A stretch of DNA of 26,526 nt from JAPLKX01 sp035530195 (lineage in GTDB: Bacteria; Hydrogenedentota; Hydrogenedentia; Hydrogenedentales; SLHB01): assembly GCA_035530195.1 (NCBI GenBank), contig DATKVG010000085.1, positions 1-26,526 of the forward strand. The letters are read 5' to 3'. Positions 14,999 to 24,257 of this stretch are shown here, one piece after another (positions within the stretch are counted from its first letter, which is position 1; the number at the start of each line of letters is the position of its first letter). A model generated the notes under the pieces. The model saw nothing but the letters and a program-made list of their open reading frames with translations. It ran no database searches and was not told the DNA's origin. The translations under genes were made by a program, and so were the position numbers.

Positions 14999-17995
14999 AT
15001 GGCGAGTGAAGAAGAATTGCGGCAGTTGCGGCGCGATCTGAACGAGGCGATCGCGCGGACCTCGGAAATTTCGCGGCGGTTGGCGCGGCTCGAGTCCGAG
15101 GCCGCTTATCCCAGGCGACAAACGCCCGCGCAACCCGTCGAGCCCACGCCCCCGCCGCCTCTCATCAAGCCTCGTGCGCCCGAGCCGCCGTGGCCGGTTT
15201 CGCCGGTATATGCGCCGCCAGAACCGCGCGCGGACGCGGCGCCGGAAGGCGTAGTGGCGCGGTTTATGCGCGAGCGGTGGGAAGAAATGCAGGCGCGGCG
15301 GCGCGAGTTGGGTTGGGAAGTGTTGGTGGGGACGTACGGTCTGCCGCGGATCGCGATGGTGTGCATCACGATTGCGGTGGTGTTTTTCCTGTCGCTGGCG
15401 ATCGAGCGCTGGGGTAGCCAGTGGCTGCCCCACCTGCGCGTGGGAATCGGTTACGCGATCTGCGTGGGCCTGCTGGTGATGGCGTGGCGGTTCGAGCGGA
15501 AGTACGCGGGGCTGGCGCGCGTTTTATACGGCGGCGGGTTTGCGGTGATGTATTTTGTCACGTTCGCGACGCATTACGTCACGTTCGCGCGCGTGTTCGA
15601 GTCGCCGGCGCCGACGTTGGTGCTGCTGACGGCCGTGGTGGTGGCGTGGGCGGTTGCGGCGCAGATGCGGCGGTCGAAGGTGATCGCGGTGCTGGTGACA
15701 GGCCTCGGCCACCTGACGGTGCTGCTGTCGACGGTGACACTCGACAGGCCGGCCCCGTTTGCGATGGTGGGCCTGGTGTTTTTGGGAGTGGGCAGCGCGT
15801 TTTTCCTGCTGCGCAACCGGTGGTATTACGTGGCGGCGCTGGGCGTGGTGGGCTGTTATATAAATGACGCGCTGATCCTGTCGTACAGCAAGGGCGGCAA
15901 CCCGTATGTCGATTTCTGGGTGTCGATGGGGGTGCTGGCAGTGTTCTACCTGACGTTTGCGCTGGCGGAACTGCTGGCGCACGAGGAGGTGCGCCGCGAC
16001 CTGGTGCCGACATGGTTCCGCAGCGCGTTTGTGACGGTGAACACGGCGGGCTTTTTGGTGCTGGGGACGGTGCTGGTGGGCCATTTCGAGTTCACGCGCG
16101 ACCACCAGGACCTGTTCCGGTTCGCAACCGCGGCGGCCTTGCTCCTGATTGGGCTCGGGTACCTGCGGCTTCGCGTGGGCGACCCGCTGTTCAACGTGTA
16201 TTTCGTGAAAGCGACGGCGCTGGCGACGCTGGCGCTGGCAACGCGGTACGGGGGCAGTACGCTGGGGGTGGCGCTTGCCATCGAGACGGTCGTGCTGCTG
16301 ATCTCGGCGCGTCGGTCGGGTTTGGTGGTGACGCGCGTGCTGGCGTTTGGCGTGGCGGTGATTGCGCTGGCATATGGTGCGTCGATGGCGCTCGAGACGC
16401 ACGTGGCGTATGCGCGTGTAGATTATTGGACGCAGGTGCTCAAGGCGCTGCTTGGGGTGCTGGCGTTCCTGGGCGCGTCGCAACTTTACCAGCGGACGGA
16501 CTGGTCGAAACGGTCGCCACGGGCAATACCGTTTGCAAAAGAGTTTGCGGTGGTCCTGTGGCAACTGGACTTGGTGTCGGAACGGCCGGACGGTGCGGAT
16601 GATGTGGAAAGGCCGGTGGAGGGCCTGCTGTTTCCCCATTTATACGCACTGAGCGGCGCGGTGCTCTTTTTCTGCCATGCGTGCGCGTTGCTGGCGGAGG
16701 GACATCGCCTGCCGGCGCTGGGGCTGTTTGCGCTGGTGCTGACAGCGGCTGCGTACCTGCTGGACTCAAAACCGTTCGGGCTGGCGTCGGCGCTGGCAAT
16801 GGGCGCGGCGGCTTACGCGGGCGTACTTGAAGTTACGTTGAAGCACGGGTTTGCCGTCTACGCGGCGGCGGGCGGCATTTGCGCGCTGGCGGCGGTCGCG
16901 CTGGTTTCGGAAGCGGGGCGGTTAGGCCTGCGGCGCGGGTTGGATTTCCACCAGAGCCCGGTTTCACCGTATTTGCTGTACGGGGTCGTGGCGCTGCTGA
17001 CAGGGCTAGCACTGAATGCGCAGTTGACAGCGTTTAACTGCACGATAGCGCTGGCGGTTGCGGCGGTTGCGGCGGGCCTGCTGGTTTTCGTATTGCACCC
17101 GGTGGCAATGGGCTGGATTGGTCTTGGTTTCTTGATGGCGGCCTGCGTGTCATGTGTTTCCTGGATCAACCCCGCGAGCAAGCCGTGGTGGCGGCTGGTG
17201 GTAGCGGGTCTGGTGGTGCTGTTGATCGCCGCGGACAGGTTCTACACGCATTATGAAGACAGGGTCCGAGTGCGTTATATCGGCACGGCGGCCAGCGTGG
17301 TCGCGTGCATGATCGTGCTCCTGTCGTACTACCATGGGGAACAGTTGGGGCAATGGTTCCTGCCGGCGGTGGCGGGGACCTGCTTTGTGTTTTGTGCGTA
17401 CGGCGTGGTATTGCGCTCGCCCGCGGCTTTCGTCATGGGCGTAGCGGCGGCGCTATTCGCATCGGGTGGGGTGGCGTCGCGGTCGTTCGAACTCGAAACC
17501 TTGGACACGGGGCTTGTGGTGGCGTTTGCGGCGCTTGCGGTGTTCTGGCTGGCGGCGGAACGGGCGTTTGCGTGGAGTGGCGAGAAAACGCGGCAGCGCG
17601 TGATCGGCCTGCTCGGGGCGCGCGTTAAGGGGCTGGAGCCGGACATGTTGCTGGTAGCGTTGTGGACGGGCTTGCTGCTCGAGATGGCCTACCGGATTCC
17701 GCACCTCATGGAAGCCAACCGGGCGTTTATCACGATCGGGTGGTTTGCGGTGGCGGCGGGCAGTTTCTTGCTGTCGCTGGCGTTTAAGGGCCGGTATTAC
17801 CGGTATGCGGGCCTGGCGGTGATCGTGTTGTCGCTGTTGCGCCTATTCCTGATCGACATGAGCGAGCAGGACCCGCTGCTGCGTGTGGCGGCGTTTGCGG
17901 TGGTGGGGGCGGGGCTGCTGGCGATCAGCATCGGCTATTACAAGTGGATGGCGCGCGTAAAAGCGGGGAAGCGGGAGGAGGCGGGGGGCCAATAG
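14999..17995 (+). CDS. Large DUF2339-type polytopic membrane protein
   Basis: A 998-residue protein. Residues 2-36 (SEEELRQLRRDLNEAIARTS and on) form a charged coiled coil, and 38-80 is a proline-rich linker. From about residue 112 the protein is almost wholly hydrophobic, with well over twenty probable transmembrane helices. The start of the membrane part, with WEVLVGTYGLPRIAMVC, then a conserved-looking KYAGLARVLYGGGFAVMYFV, matches the DUF2339 family pattern (G-x-x-x-L-x-R-I-G...ALAGGGxAxLY). Function is unknown for the family; links to envelope or polysaccharide processes have been guessed. The C-terminus is basic (KAGKREEAG) and should be cytoplasmic. ATG at 14999 follows GGGGGTGG. The stop at 17995 is directly followed by a 9-bp tandem array. 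Confidence 0.82.
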   Translation: MASEEELRQLRRDLNEAIARTSEISRRLARLESEAAYPRRQTPAQPVEPTPPPPLIKPRAPEPPWPVSPVYAPPEPRADAAPEGVVARFMRERWEEMQARRRELGWEVLVGTYGLPRIAMVCITIAVVFFLSLAIERWGSQWLPHLRVGIGYAICVGLLVMAWRFERKYAGLARVLYGGGFAVMYFVTFATHYVTFARVFESPAPTLVLLTAVVVAWAVAAQMRRSKVIAVLVTGLGHLTVLLSTVTLDRPAPFAMVGLVFLGVGSAFFLLRNRWYYVAALGVVGCYINDALILSYSKGGNPYVDFWVSMGVLAVFYLTFALAELLAHEEVRRDLVPTWFRSAFVTVNTAGFLVLGTVLVGHFEFTRDHQDLFRFATAAALLLIGLGYLRLRVGDPLFNVYFVKATALATLALATRYGGSTLGVALAIETVVLLISARRSGLVVTRVLAFGVAVIALAYGASMALETHVAYARVDYWTQVLKALLGVLAFLGASQLYQRTDWSKRSPRAIPFAKEFAVVLWQLDLVSERPDGADDVERPVEGLLFPHLYALSGAVLFFCHACALLAEGHRLPALGLFALVLTAAAYLLDSKPFGLASALAMGAAAYAGVLEVTLKHGFAVYAAAGGICALAAVALVSEAGRLGLRRGLDFHQSPVSPYLLYGVVALLTGLALNAQLTAFNCTIALAVAAVAAGLLVFVLHPVAMGWIGLGFLMAACVSCVSWINPASKPWWRLVVAGLVVLLIAADRFYTHYEDRVRVRYIGTAASVVACMIVLLSYYHGEQLGQWFLPAVAGTCFVFCAYGVVLRSPAAFVMGVAAALFASGGVASRSFELETLDTGLVVAFAALAVFWLAAERAFAWSGEKTRQRVIGLLGARVKGLEPDMLLVALWTGLLLEMAYRIPHLMEANRAFITIGWFAVAAGSFLLSLAFKGRYYRYAGLAVIVLSLLRLFLIDMSEQDPLLRVAAFAVVGAGLLAISIGYYKWMARVKAGKREEAGGQ

Positions 17996-18025
17996 GACGG
18001 ATCCGACGGATCGGACGGATCAGAC
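17996..18025 (+). repeat. 9-bp tandem array GACGGATCN upstream of proS
   Basis: Three units (17996-18004, 18005-18013, 18014-18022), GACGGATCC, GACGGATCG and GACGGATCA, plus a further GAC. It begins at the base after the DUF2339 stop codon and lies about 84 bases before the proS start. The same unit in reverse orientation occurs at 26174-26209. Confidence 0.8.
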
Positions 18026-18108
18026 AACAGAAGGTTGGCGCGCAGATGGGGGAAAATGGTATCGTCTCTTGATAATTAACCAAGGGACTTTTCTTGTTTG
18101 GAGGCGGT

Positions 18109-19533
18109 ATGGCTAAAGGCATTACGAAACGGTCGGTCGATTACGCGCAGTGGTATATCGACGTGGTGTTGAAAGGCGAGATGGCCGATTACTCGCCGGT
18201 GAAAGGCTGCATGGTGATCAGGCCGAACGGCTACGGGGTTTGGGAAAACATCCAGCGCAACCTCGATCGGATGTTCAAAGAGACGGGCCACGTCAACGCG
18301 TATTTCCCGCTGTTCATCCCGGAGTCGTTTTTGAAGAAAGAGGCGGAGCACGTCGAGGGATTTGCGCCGGAATGCGCGGTGGTGACGCACGCGGGCGGGA
18401 AATTGCTCGAAGAGCCGCTGGTGATAAGGCCGACCTCCGAGACAATTATCTGGGCGACGTATAAGAATTGGATCAACTCGTACCGGGACCTGCCGATCTT
18501 GATCAACCAGTGGGCGAACGTTGTCCGGTGGGAGATGCGAACGCGCCTGTTCCTGCGGACCACGGAGTTCCTCTGGCAGGAAGGCCACACGGCCCACGCG
18601 ACCCACGAGGAGGCGGAGGAGGAAACGTTCAAGATGGTGAACGTCTACAAACGGTTCGCCGAAGAGTTCCTCGCAATGCCGGTGATCGCGGGGAAGAAAA
18701 CCGACCAGGAGAAGTTCGCGGGGGCGTTGCACACGTATTGCATCGAGTCGATGATGCAGGATGGGAAAGCGCTGCAGGCGGGGACGTCGCACCACCTTGG
18801 TCAGAATTTTGCGAAGGCGTTCGACGTCCAGTACCAGGACGCGAACAAGCAACTCCAGTACGTCTTTGCGTCAAGCTGGGGCGTCTCGACGCGCCTGATT
18901 GGCGGGATGATCATGACGCACGGCGACGACAACGGGCTTGTCATACCGCCGAAACTCGCGCCGCTGCCGGTGGTGTTTGTGCCGATCTGGCGGAACGATG
19001 AGGAGATGGCGCTGGTGCTTGGGAGGGCCCGTGAGTTGACGCGTGACTGGGACGTCCTGTTCTACAAGATCGACGACCGGGACCAGTACAAGCCGGGATA
19101 CAAATTCGCCGAATGGGAACTGCGCGGCGTGCCGGTCCGGATCGAGATCGGGCCGCGAGACTGCGAGGCCAATCAGGTTGTCGTGGTGCGGCGCGATACG
19201 GGCGAGAAGACGCCCATGCCGATGGAAGGCCTGCGCGAGAAGCTCGATACGATGCTCGATGACATCCAGCGGAACCTGTACGAGCGGGCGCGCCAACGGC
19301 TGGTCGAGCGGACCCGCGATTGCGACGATTACGAGGATTACAAAGCCAACGTCGACGGGGGCGGGTTCTATCGAGTTCATTGGTGCGGCGCGGCGGCTTG
19401 CGAGAATCGGTTGCAGGAAGACACGCGGTCGACGATCCGGTGCATCCCGTTCGACGCACCCGAAGAGCCCGGCAAATGCATGCTGTGCGGCGCCTCGAGC
19501 AACCGCAGGGTCATCGCCGCACAGGCCTACTGA
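18109..19533 (+). CDS. proS: Prolyl-tRNA synthetase, archaeal/eukaryotic type
   Basis: A 474-residue class II synthetase that charges tRNA-Pro. Visible elements: RPTSETIIW (107-115), motif 2 region RTRLFLRTTEFLWQEGH (144-160), TSHHLGQNF (226-234) and motif 3 in GVSTRLIGGMIMTHGDDNG (258-276). The anticodon-binding domain follows, then the C-terminal zinc-binding domain with C426, C445, C457 and C460 (WCGAAACENR...RCIPF...KCMLCG) and the terminal tyrosine. The absence of the inserted editing domain and the presence of the C-terminal domain define the archaeal/eukaryotic type, also found in many bacteria such as Thermus. The ATG at 18109 is preceded by GGAGG at 18100-18104; the frame extends to a TTG at 18094, but that overlaps the ribosome site. 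The protein ends at the edge of a 103-bp inverted repeat. Confidence 0.95.
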   Translation: MAKGITKRSVDYAQWYIDVVLKGEMADYSPVKGCMVIRPNGYGVWENIQRNLDRMFKETGHVNAYFPLFIPESFLKKEAEHVEGFAPECAVVTHAGGKLLEEPLVIRPTSETIIWATYKNWINSYRDLPILINQWANVVRWEMRTRLFLRTTEFLWQEGHTAHATHEEAEEETFKMVNVYKRFAEEFLAMPVIAGKKTDQEKFAGALHTYCIESMMQDGKALQAGTSHHLGQNFAKAFDVQYQDANKQLQYVFASSWGVSTRLIGGMIMTHGDDNGLVIPPKLAPLPVVFVPIWRNDEEMALVLGRARELTRDWDVLFYKIDDRDQYKPGYKFAEWELRGVPVRIEIGPRDCEANQVVVVRRDTGEKTPMPMEGLREKLDTMLDDIQRNLYERARQRLVERTRDCDDYEDYKANVDGGGFYRVHWCGAAACENRLQEDTRSTIRCIPFDAPEEPGKCMLCGASSNRRVIAAQAY

Positions 19534-19636
19534 TTTAAATAGGGACAGTCACCATTTATTTTGATCTCGTTAAGTGAGCCGAATCACGGATGTGGAATAA
19601 ATGGTTGAAAATAAATGGTGACTGTCCCTATTTAAA
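19534..19636. repeat. 103-bp element with perfect 29-bp inverted repeats
   Basis: Left arm 19534-19562 and right arm 19608-19636 are perfect reverse complements over 29 bases, starting TTTAAATAGGGACAGTCACC. They flank a 45-base centre that holds a further partial copy, AATAAATGG (19598-19606). The element begins at the base after the proS stop and ends one base before the AAGGAGG of the sulfatase gene. It has no reading frame. It has the look of a MITE or of a REP-type element mobilised by a Y1 (REP-associated) transposase; no target duplication is obvious. In RNA it would form a long hairpin that separates proS from the sulfatase gene. Confidence 0.88.
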
Positions 19637-19650
19637 AAGGAGGATGCCAC

Positions 19651-21150
19651 ATGGCTAGACTGAGTCGCCGCGGGTTTTTGACAGGTGTTTCTGCAGGTTT
19701 GTTGACCATCGGCGCACGGGCGGCCGCAGCAAAACGGCCCAACATCCTGTTCGCGATGGCCGACGACTGGAGTTACCCCCATGCGTCGGCGTACGGCGCG
19801 ACCGGCATCGGCACGCCGGGGTTTGACCGCGTCGCCCGCGAGGGCTGCCTGTTCACCAACGCGTTTGTGTCGGCGCCGCAATGCTCACCCAACAGGGCCT
19901 CGATTCTGACAGGCCGCAATATCTGGCAAAACGAGGAAGCCGGAACGCACGGCAGCATCTTCCCGGAGAAGTTCCAAGTCTTTCCCGACCTCCTCGAACA
20001 GGCTGGCTACCACGTCGGTTGCGGCGGGAAAGGATGGGGGCCGGGCGACTGGAAAAAAGGCGGGCGAAAACGGCCGCCGGCCGGGCCCGAATACCGCAAG
20101 TCGAAACTGAAAAAACCCACTACCGGCATTTCCAACGAGGATTACGCCGCCAATTTCGATGAATTCCTGCGTGAGCGTCCGGAAGACGCTCCCTTCTACT
20201 ACTGGTACGGCGCCATGGAACCGCACCGCGTGTATGAGCCCGGGTCGGGCGCCCGCGCGGGCAAGAAACTCGAGGACGCCCAGGCGCCCACGTTTCTGCC
20301 GGACAACCCGACCGTCCGCGGGGACATCCTCGACTACCTCCTCGAAACCGAATGGTTCGACCGCCATCTGGGCCTGATGCTCGACCGGCTCGAACAGATC
20401 GGCGAATTGGACAACACGCTGGTCGTCGTCACCGGCGACAACGGCATGGCGTTCCCGGGCGCCAAGGCGACCCTTTACGAGTACGGCGTCCACGTGCCGC
20501 TGGCGGCAAGATGGCCCGAACGTCTCGCGCCCGGCAAAGTTTCCGGCGACCTGATCGGTTTTATCGATTTCGCGCCCAGTTTCCTCGACGCGGCCGGCGT
20601 CGGCCTCGCTTCCGGCATGGTCGGGCGCAGTTTCCTCGAGGGCGCGGCGGGCTCCAACCCCGGCTACATCCTGACGGGCCGGGAGCGGCATTCCCATGCG
20701 CGGTACGACAACTTGGGATACCCCTCGCGTGCCATCCGCACCTCGCAGTACCTGTACATCCGCAACTTCAAGCCGGACCGATGGCCCGCCGGCGATCCCG
20801 AGGGTTATCACGACATAGACAATTCGCCCACCAAAACGTACATGTTGGAACACCGCGACGATATCCCCGAGTTGTTCGCTCACTCGTTTGGAAAGCGGCC
20901 TGAAGAGGAGTTGTTTGACATCAAGGCGGATCCGGGCTGCTTGAACAACCTCGCCGGCAAACCCGAGCACGCGGAAATCCAGGCTGGGTTGAGCAATCGC
21001 CTTATGAAGCTGCTCGAGGACCAACAGGATCCGCGGGCGCGGGGCAGCGAGATCTTTGACAGCTATCCGCGCGTGAGTACAATGCGGCGCGAATTGGGCG
21101 GGTTTGCCGAACAAGGCCAGTACAACCCCAAGTACATGGAAAAAGATTAG
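19651..21150 (+). CDS. Tat-exported sulfatase, heparan N-sulfatase-like
   Basis: A 499-residue type I sulfatase. The N-terminus MARLSRRGFLTGVSAGLLT carries the twin-arginine motif, with cleavage expected near ARAAAA (22-27). The formylglycine motif C78-S-P-N-R, followed by ILTG(R), fits C-x-P-x-R-x4-TG. Metal-binding aspartates D38 and D39 lie in FAMADDWSYPHASAYG, and a second metal-site motif TGDNGMAFPG lies near residue 260. EPHRVYEPGSG and the overall order of motifs resemble N-sulfoglucosamine sulfohydrolases, so N-sulfate removal from a heparan-like glycan is a reasonable guess; other sulfated sugars cannot be excluded. It would need a formylglycine-generating enzyme, not seen in this window. 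AAGGAGG (19637-19643) precedes the ATG. The stop codon overlaps the left arm of a palindromic element. Confidence 0.92.
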   Translation: MARLSRRGFLTGVSAGLLTIGARAAAAKRPNILFAMADDWSYPHASAYGATGIGTPGFDRVAREGCLFTNAFVSAPQCSPNRASILTGRNIWQNEEAGTHGSIFPEKFQVFPDLLEQAGYHVGCGGKGWGPGDWKKGGRKRPPAGPEYRKSKLKKPTTGISNEDYAANFDEFLRERPEDAPFYYWYGAMEPHRVYEPGSGARAGKKLEDAQAPTFLPDNPTVRGDILDYLLETEWFDRHLGLMLDRLEQIGELDNTLVVVTGDNGMAFPGAKATLYEYGVHVPLAARWPERLAPGKVSGDLIGFIDFAPSFLDAAGVGLASGMVGRSFLEGAAGSNPGYILTGRERHSHARYDNLGYPSRAIRTSQYLYIRNFKPDRWPAGDPEGYHDIDNSPTKTYMLEHRDDIPELFAHSFGKRPEEELFDIKADPGCLNNLAGKPEHAEIQAGLSNRLMKLLEDQQDPRARGSEIFDSYPRVSTMRRELGGFAEQGQYNPKYMEKD

Positions 21151-21215
21151 AATCTTTGTTCGCAACATCTGCGCAAGAAACATGGATGTTGGAGCAAGGC
21201 GCGAACAAAGATTCT
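21149..21215. repeat. Palindromic element overlapping the sulfatase stop
   Basis: Left arm AGAATCTTTGTTCGC (21149-21163) pairs perfectly with GCGAACAAAGATTCT (21201-21215), and an inner CAACATC (21163-21169) pairs with GATGTTG (21185-21191). The left arm includes the last two bases of the sulfatase TAG. Its right half is part of a repeat shared with 24088-24139. Confidence 0.8.
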
Positions 21216-21235
21216 GAAAGCGGCTTCTTAGCCGC
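21185..21235 (-). repeat. Dispersed 51-bp repeat, copy 1
   Basis: On the minus strand this reads GCGGCTAAGAAGCCGC (a 6-bp hairpin with loop AAGA), then TTCAGAAT(C)TTTGTTCGCG, then CCTTG.(.)CCAACATC. The copy at 24088-24139 (+) matches it almost throughout. Confidence 0.8.
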
Positions 21236-21251
21236 CATAGGAGAAGGTTCG

Positions 21252-22349
21252 ATGGATCGGCGGTTATTTCTCAAAACGGGCGGCGTAATCGCGGCCGCCG
21301 CGTTGGGTACAACGGAGTCGGAAGCCGCCGGAACCACGGCGGGAGGGTCGAAAATGCTGAATGTGGCGATGTTGAGCGCGTGGCATGCGCACGCACAAGG
21401 GTACGCAAGAGATCTGGCCAAGATGCCGGATGTGAAAATCACCACCGTGTGGGACGAAGACCGCGACCGGGGCCAGCCGTGGGCGAAGCGCCTCGATGCC
21501 GAATTTGTCAGCGACCTCGCCGCGGTGTTGAAGCGCAAGAACGTGGACGGCGTGGTCGTCACCGCGCCGTCGAGCATGCACGCCGACATCATGGTGGCGG
21601 CGGCGCAGGCCGGCAAGCATATCTTCACCGAAAAGGTCATGGCGTTGACCGTGGCCGAGTGCAACAGGGTATCCGATGCCGTCAAGGCGGCGGGTGTCAC
21701 GTTCTGCATCTCGTTCCCCTACCTCACAAAACCCGAGGTCCTCTACGCCAAGAAAGCGGTCGACGACGGCCTGCTCGGGACGGTGACGCTGGTCCGGGCA
21801 AGGATTGCGCACGACGGCGGTTGCGGCGGGTGGCTGCCCAAGCATTTCTGGGACCTGAAAACGTGCGGCGGCGGCGCCATGATGGACCTCGGCGCCCACC
21901 CGATGTATCTGAACAGGTATTTAGGCGGCAAGCCCGTCCGGATCTTGTCTTCGTTCACCTATATGACGGGCCACGAAGTCGAAGACAACGCGGTCTCGTT
22001 GATCGAGTTTGACGGCGGCTGCATCGGCGTTTCCGAAACCAGTTTCATGGCCACCCACAGCCCGTTCAGCCTCGAGTTGTCCGGCACGGAAGGCAGCCTG
22101 TTGGTCGGCGGGCCCGACGAAAAGAGCGTGCGGATCAGATCCAAAAAGCTCGACTCGAAAGGCTGGATAACGCCCGATCGGTTGCCCGAACCGCTGCCCG
22201 CCACGGTTCAGATTTGGGTAGACGGCGTGTTGCGCGGCGCGCCAATCCCGTTCGGTCTCGAAGAAGGCACGCAACTCACCGAGTTGATGGAATACGCCTA
22301 CCTCGCCGCGCGGGAAAAACGCCAGGTCGATATTCCCGCCCGGGCGTAA
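21252..22349 (+). CDS. Tat-type Gfo/Idh/MocA family oxidoreductase
   Basis: A 365-residue NAD(P)-dependent oxidoreductase of the sugar/inositol dehydrogenase superfamily. The N-terminus MDRRLFLKTGGVIAAAALG is a twin-arginine signal, as in many planctomycete members. The Rossmann domain spans about 35-155 and the C-terminal alpha/beta domain follows (GGGAMMDLGAHPMYL at about 205-219). Two core motifs differ from the usual form: the Gly-rich loop after the first strand reads MLSAWHAHA in place of GxGxxG, and the EKP motif reads EKV (FTEKVMALT). ATG at 21252 is chosen over an upstream ATG at 21156 because AGGAGAAGG precedes it, it starts the signal peptide, and the extra 32 codons lie in a repeat. 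It is the gene after the sulfatase, so it probably acts on a sugar in the same route. Confidence 0.88.
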   Translation: MDRRLFLKTGGVIAAAALGTTESEAAGTTAGGSKMLNVAMLSAWHAHAQGYARDLAKMPDVKITTVWDEDRDRGQPWAKRLDAEFVSDLAAVLKRKNVDGVVVTAPSSMHADIMVAAAQAGKHIFTEKVMALTVAECNRVSDAVKAAGVTFCISFPYLTKPEVLYAKKAVDDGLLGTVTLVRARIAHDGGCGGWLPKHFWDLKTCGGGAMMDLGAHPMYLNRYLGGKPVRILSSFTYMTGHEVEDNAVSLIEFDGGCIGVSETSFMATHSPFSLELSGTEGSLLVGGPDEKSVRIRSKKLDSKGWITPDRLPEPLPATVQIWVDGVLRGAPIPFGLEEGTQLTELMEYAYLAAREKRQVDIPARA

Positions 22350-22361
22350 GAGTAAGGCAGC

Positions 22362-22437
22362 TTGTGGTGCGGGCGAGACGCCTGCACGTGGCATTTTTCG
22401 CGACTTTGCACGTGCAGGCGAGACGCCCGCACCACAA
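22362..22437. repeat. Long imperfect inverted repeat between convergent genes
   Basis: The 29-base arms 22362-22390 (starting TTGTGGTGCGGGCGAGACGC) and 22409-22437 are reverse complements apart from a central three-base block (AGA against TCT), with an 18-base loop containing ATTTTTCGCG. It sits between the oxidoreductase stop (22349) and the gltA stop (22452) and could end transcription from both sides. Confidence 0.8.
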
Positions 22438-22451
22438 CATAGCCCGAAATA

Positions 22452-23741
<1,290 letters not shown>

Positions 23742-23797
23742 CTGTTCCACCTCACGCTTTGGTTAAAACTTCTCATTGCTATGCATATTTCCGAATT

Positions 23798-23820
23798 GGT
23801 TGGGCAGCCAACCGCTGCCC
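23798..23820 (-). promoter_or_regulatory. Mutually exclusive hairpins in the gltA leader
   Basis: About 57-79 bases upstream of the gltA ATG, GGGCAGC (minus strand) can pair with GCTGCCC around GGTTG (23802-23820). The overlapping GGTTGG/CCAACC hairpin (23798-23813) uses some of the same bases. Only one can form at a time. This resembles a simple leader switch, but no T-run or known ligand-binding fold is seen. Confidence 0.3.
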
Positions 23821-24029
23821 TCAAAGAACTGTTCCCGGCGAAAAGAAGCCCATACAAGACGATACACCAACGTTTGTCCAAGGTCAACTGCGGAAGCTCA
23901 CGGATCCCCGCTTTTCGGAAGTAATTGCAGTGGTGGGCCGTACACGCACACGCTGCAGAAAAACCCGCCAAAACTGGTTGGAAGCACGACCGGACATCAG
24001 TCAGCCCAGCGGCAATCGGTCGTGTAAAC
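23821..24029. other. Intergenic spacer without a recognised feature
   Basis: No credible gene was found here. The stretch should hold the gltA promoter (minus strand); the best hexamer pair, TTGGAC and TTGTAT with 18 bases between, is weak. Confidence 0.4.
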
Positions 24030-24069
24030 ATCCCGTAGGGATTAGGCGACCCCCCGAGGGATTCGACAA
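24030..24069 (-). repeat. TTGTCGAATCCCT repeats, copies 3 and 4
   Basis: 24053-24069 is the reverse complement of TTGTCGAATCCCT followed by CGGG. 24030-24043 (ATCCCGTAGGGATT) is a shorter relative with the same palindromic core. They match the copies at 12999 and 13371. Confidence 0.6.
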
Positions 24070-24087
24070 TTACCGAGGCCGCCTAAT

Positions 24088-24139
24088 GCGGCTAAGAAGC
24101 CGCATTCAGAATTTTTGTTCGCGACCTTGAGCCAACATC
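24088..24139 (+). repeat. Dispersed repeat, copy 2
   Basis: Starts with the hairpin GCGGCTAAGAAGCCGC, here extended to 9 bp by flanking AAT/ATT, then TTCAGAATTTTTGTTCGCG and CCTTGAGCCAACATC. It matches the minus-strand copy at 21185-21235 almost throughout. Confidence 0.8.
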
Positions 24140-24229
24140 TACGCATCGGCACTCGTCATCCCCTACGCCGGCCTGATGGCCGTCTGGTCGACGCTGGCCA
24201 TCATGCAGATCGCAAGCGGCACTGAATAA
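24131..24229 (+). pseudogene. Possible 3' remnant of a membrane protein gene
   Basis: After a TGA at 24128, the frame reads ANIYASALVIPYAGLMAVWS, then TLAIMQIASGTE and TAA at 24227-24229. The 32 residues are hydrophobic, with a composition like a terminal transmembrane helix and short tail. There is no start codon with a ribosome site, and the repeat copy at 24088-24139 ends where the fragment begins. It may be the end of a gene cut off by an insertion of the repeat. Chance hydrophobic coding is possible. Confidence 0.25.
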
Positions 24230-24257
24230 CCACTGCGCCAGCGTATCGGGAGTGTAT

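Noticed and set aside
13730..15433. 567-codon minus-strand frame across the ceramidase-like and DUF2339 genes
   Set aside because: It spans two real genes and the hairpin repeat, and its product is Arg/His-rich low complexity.
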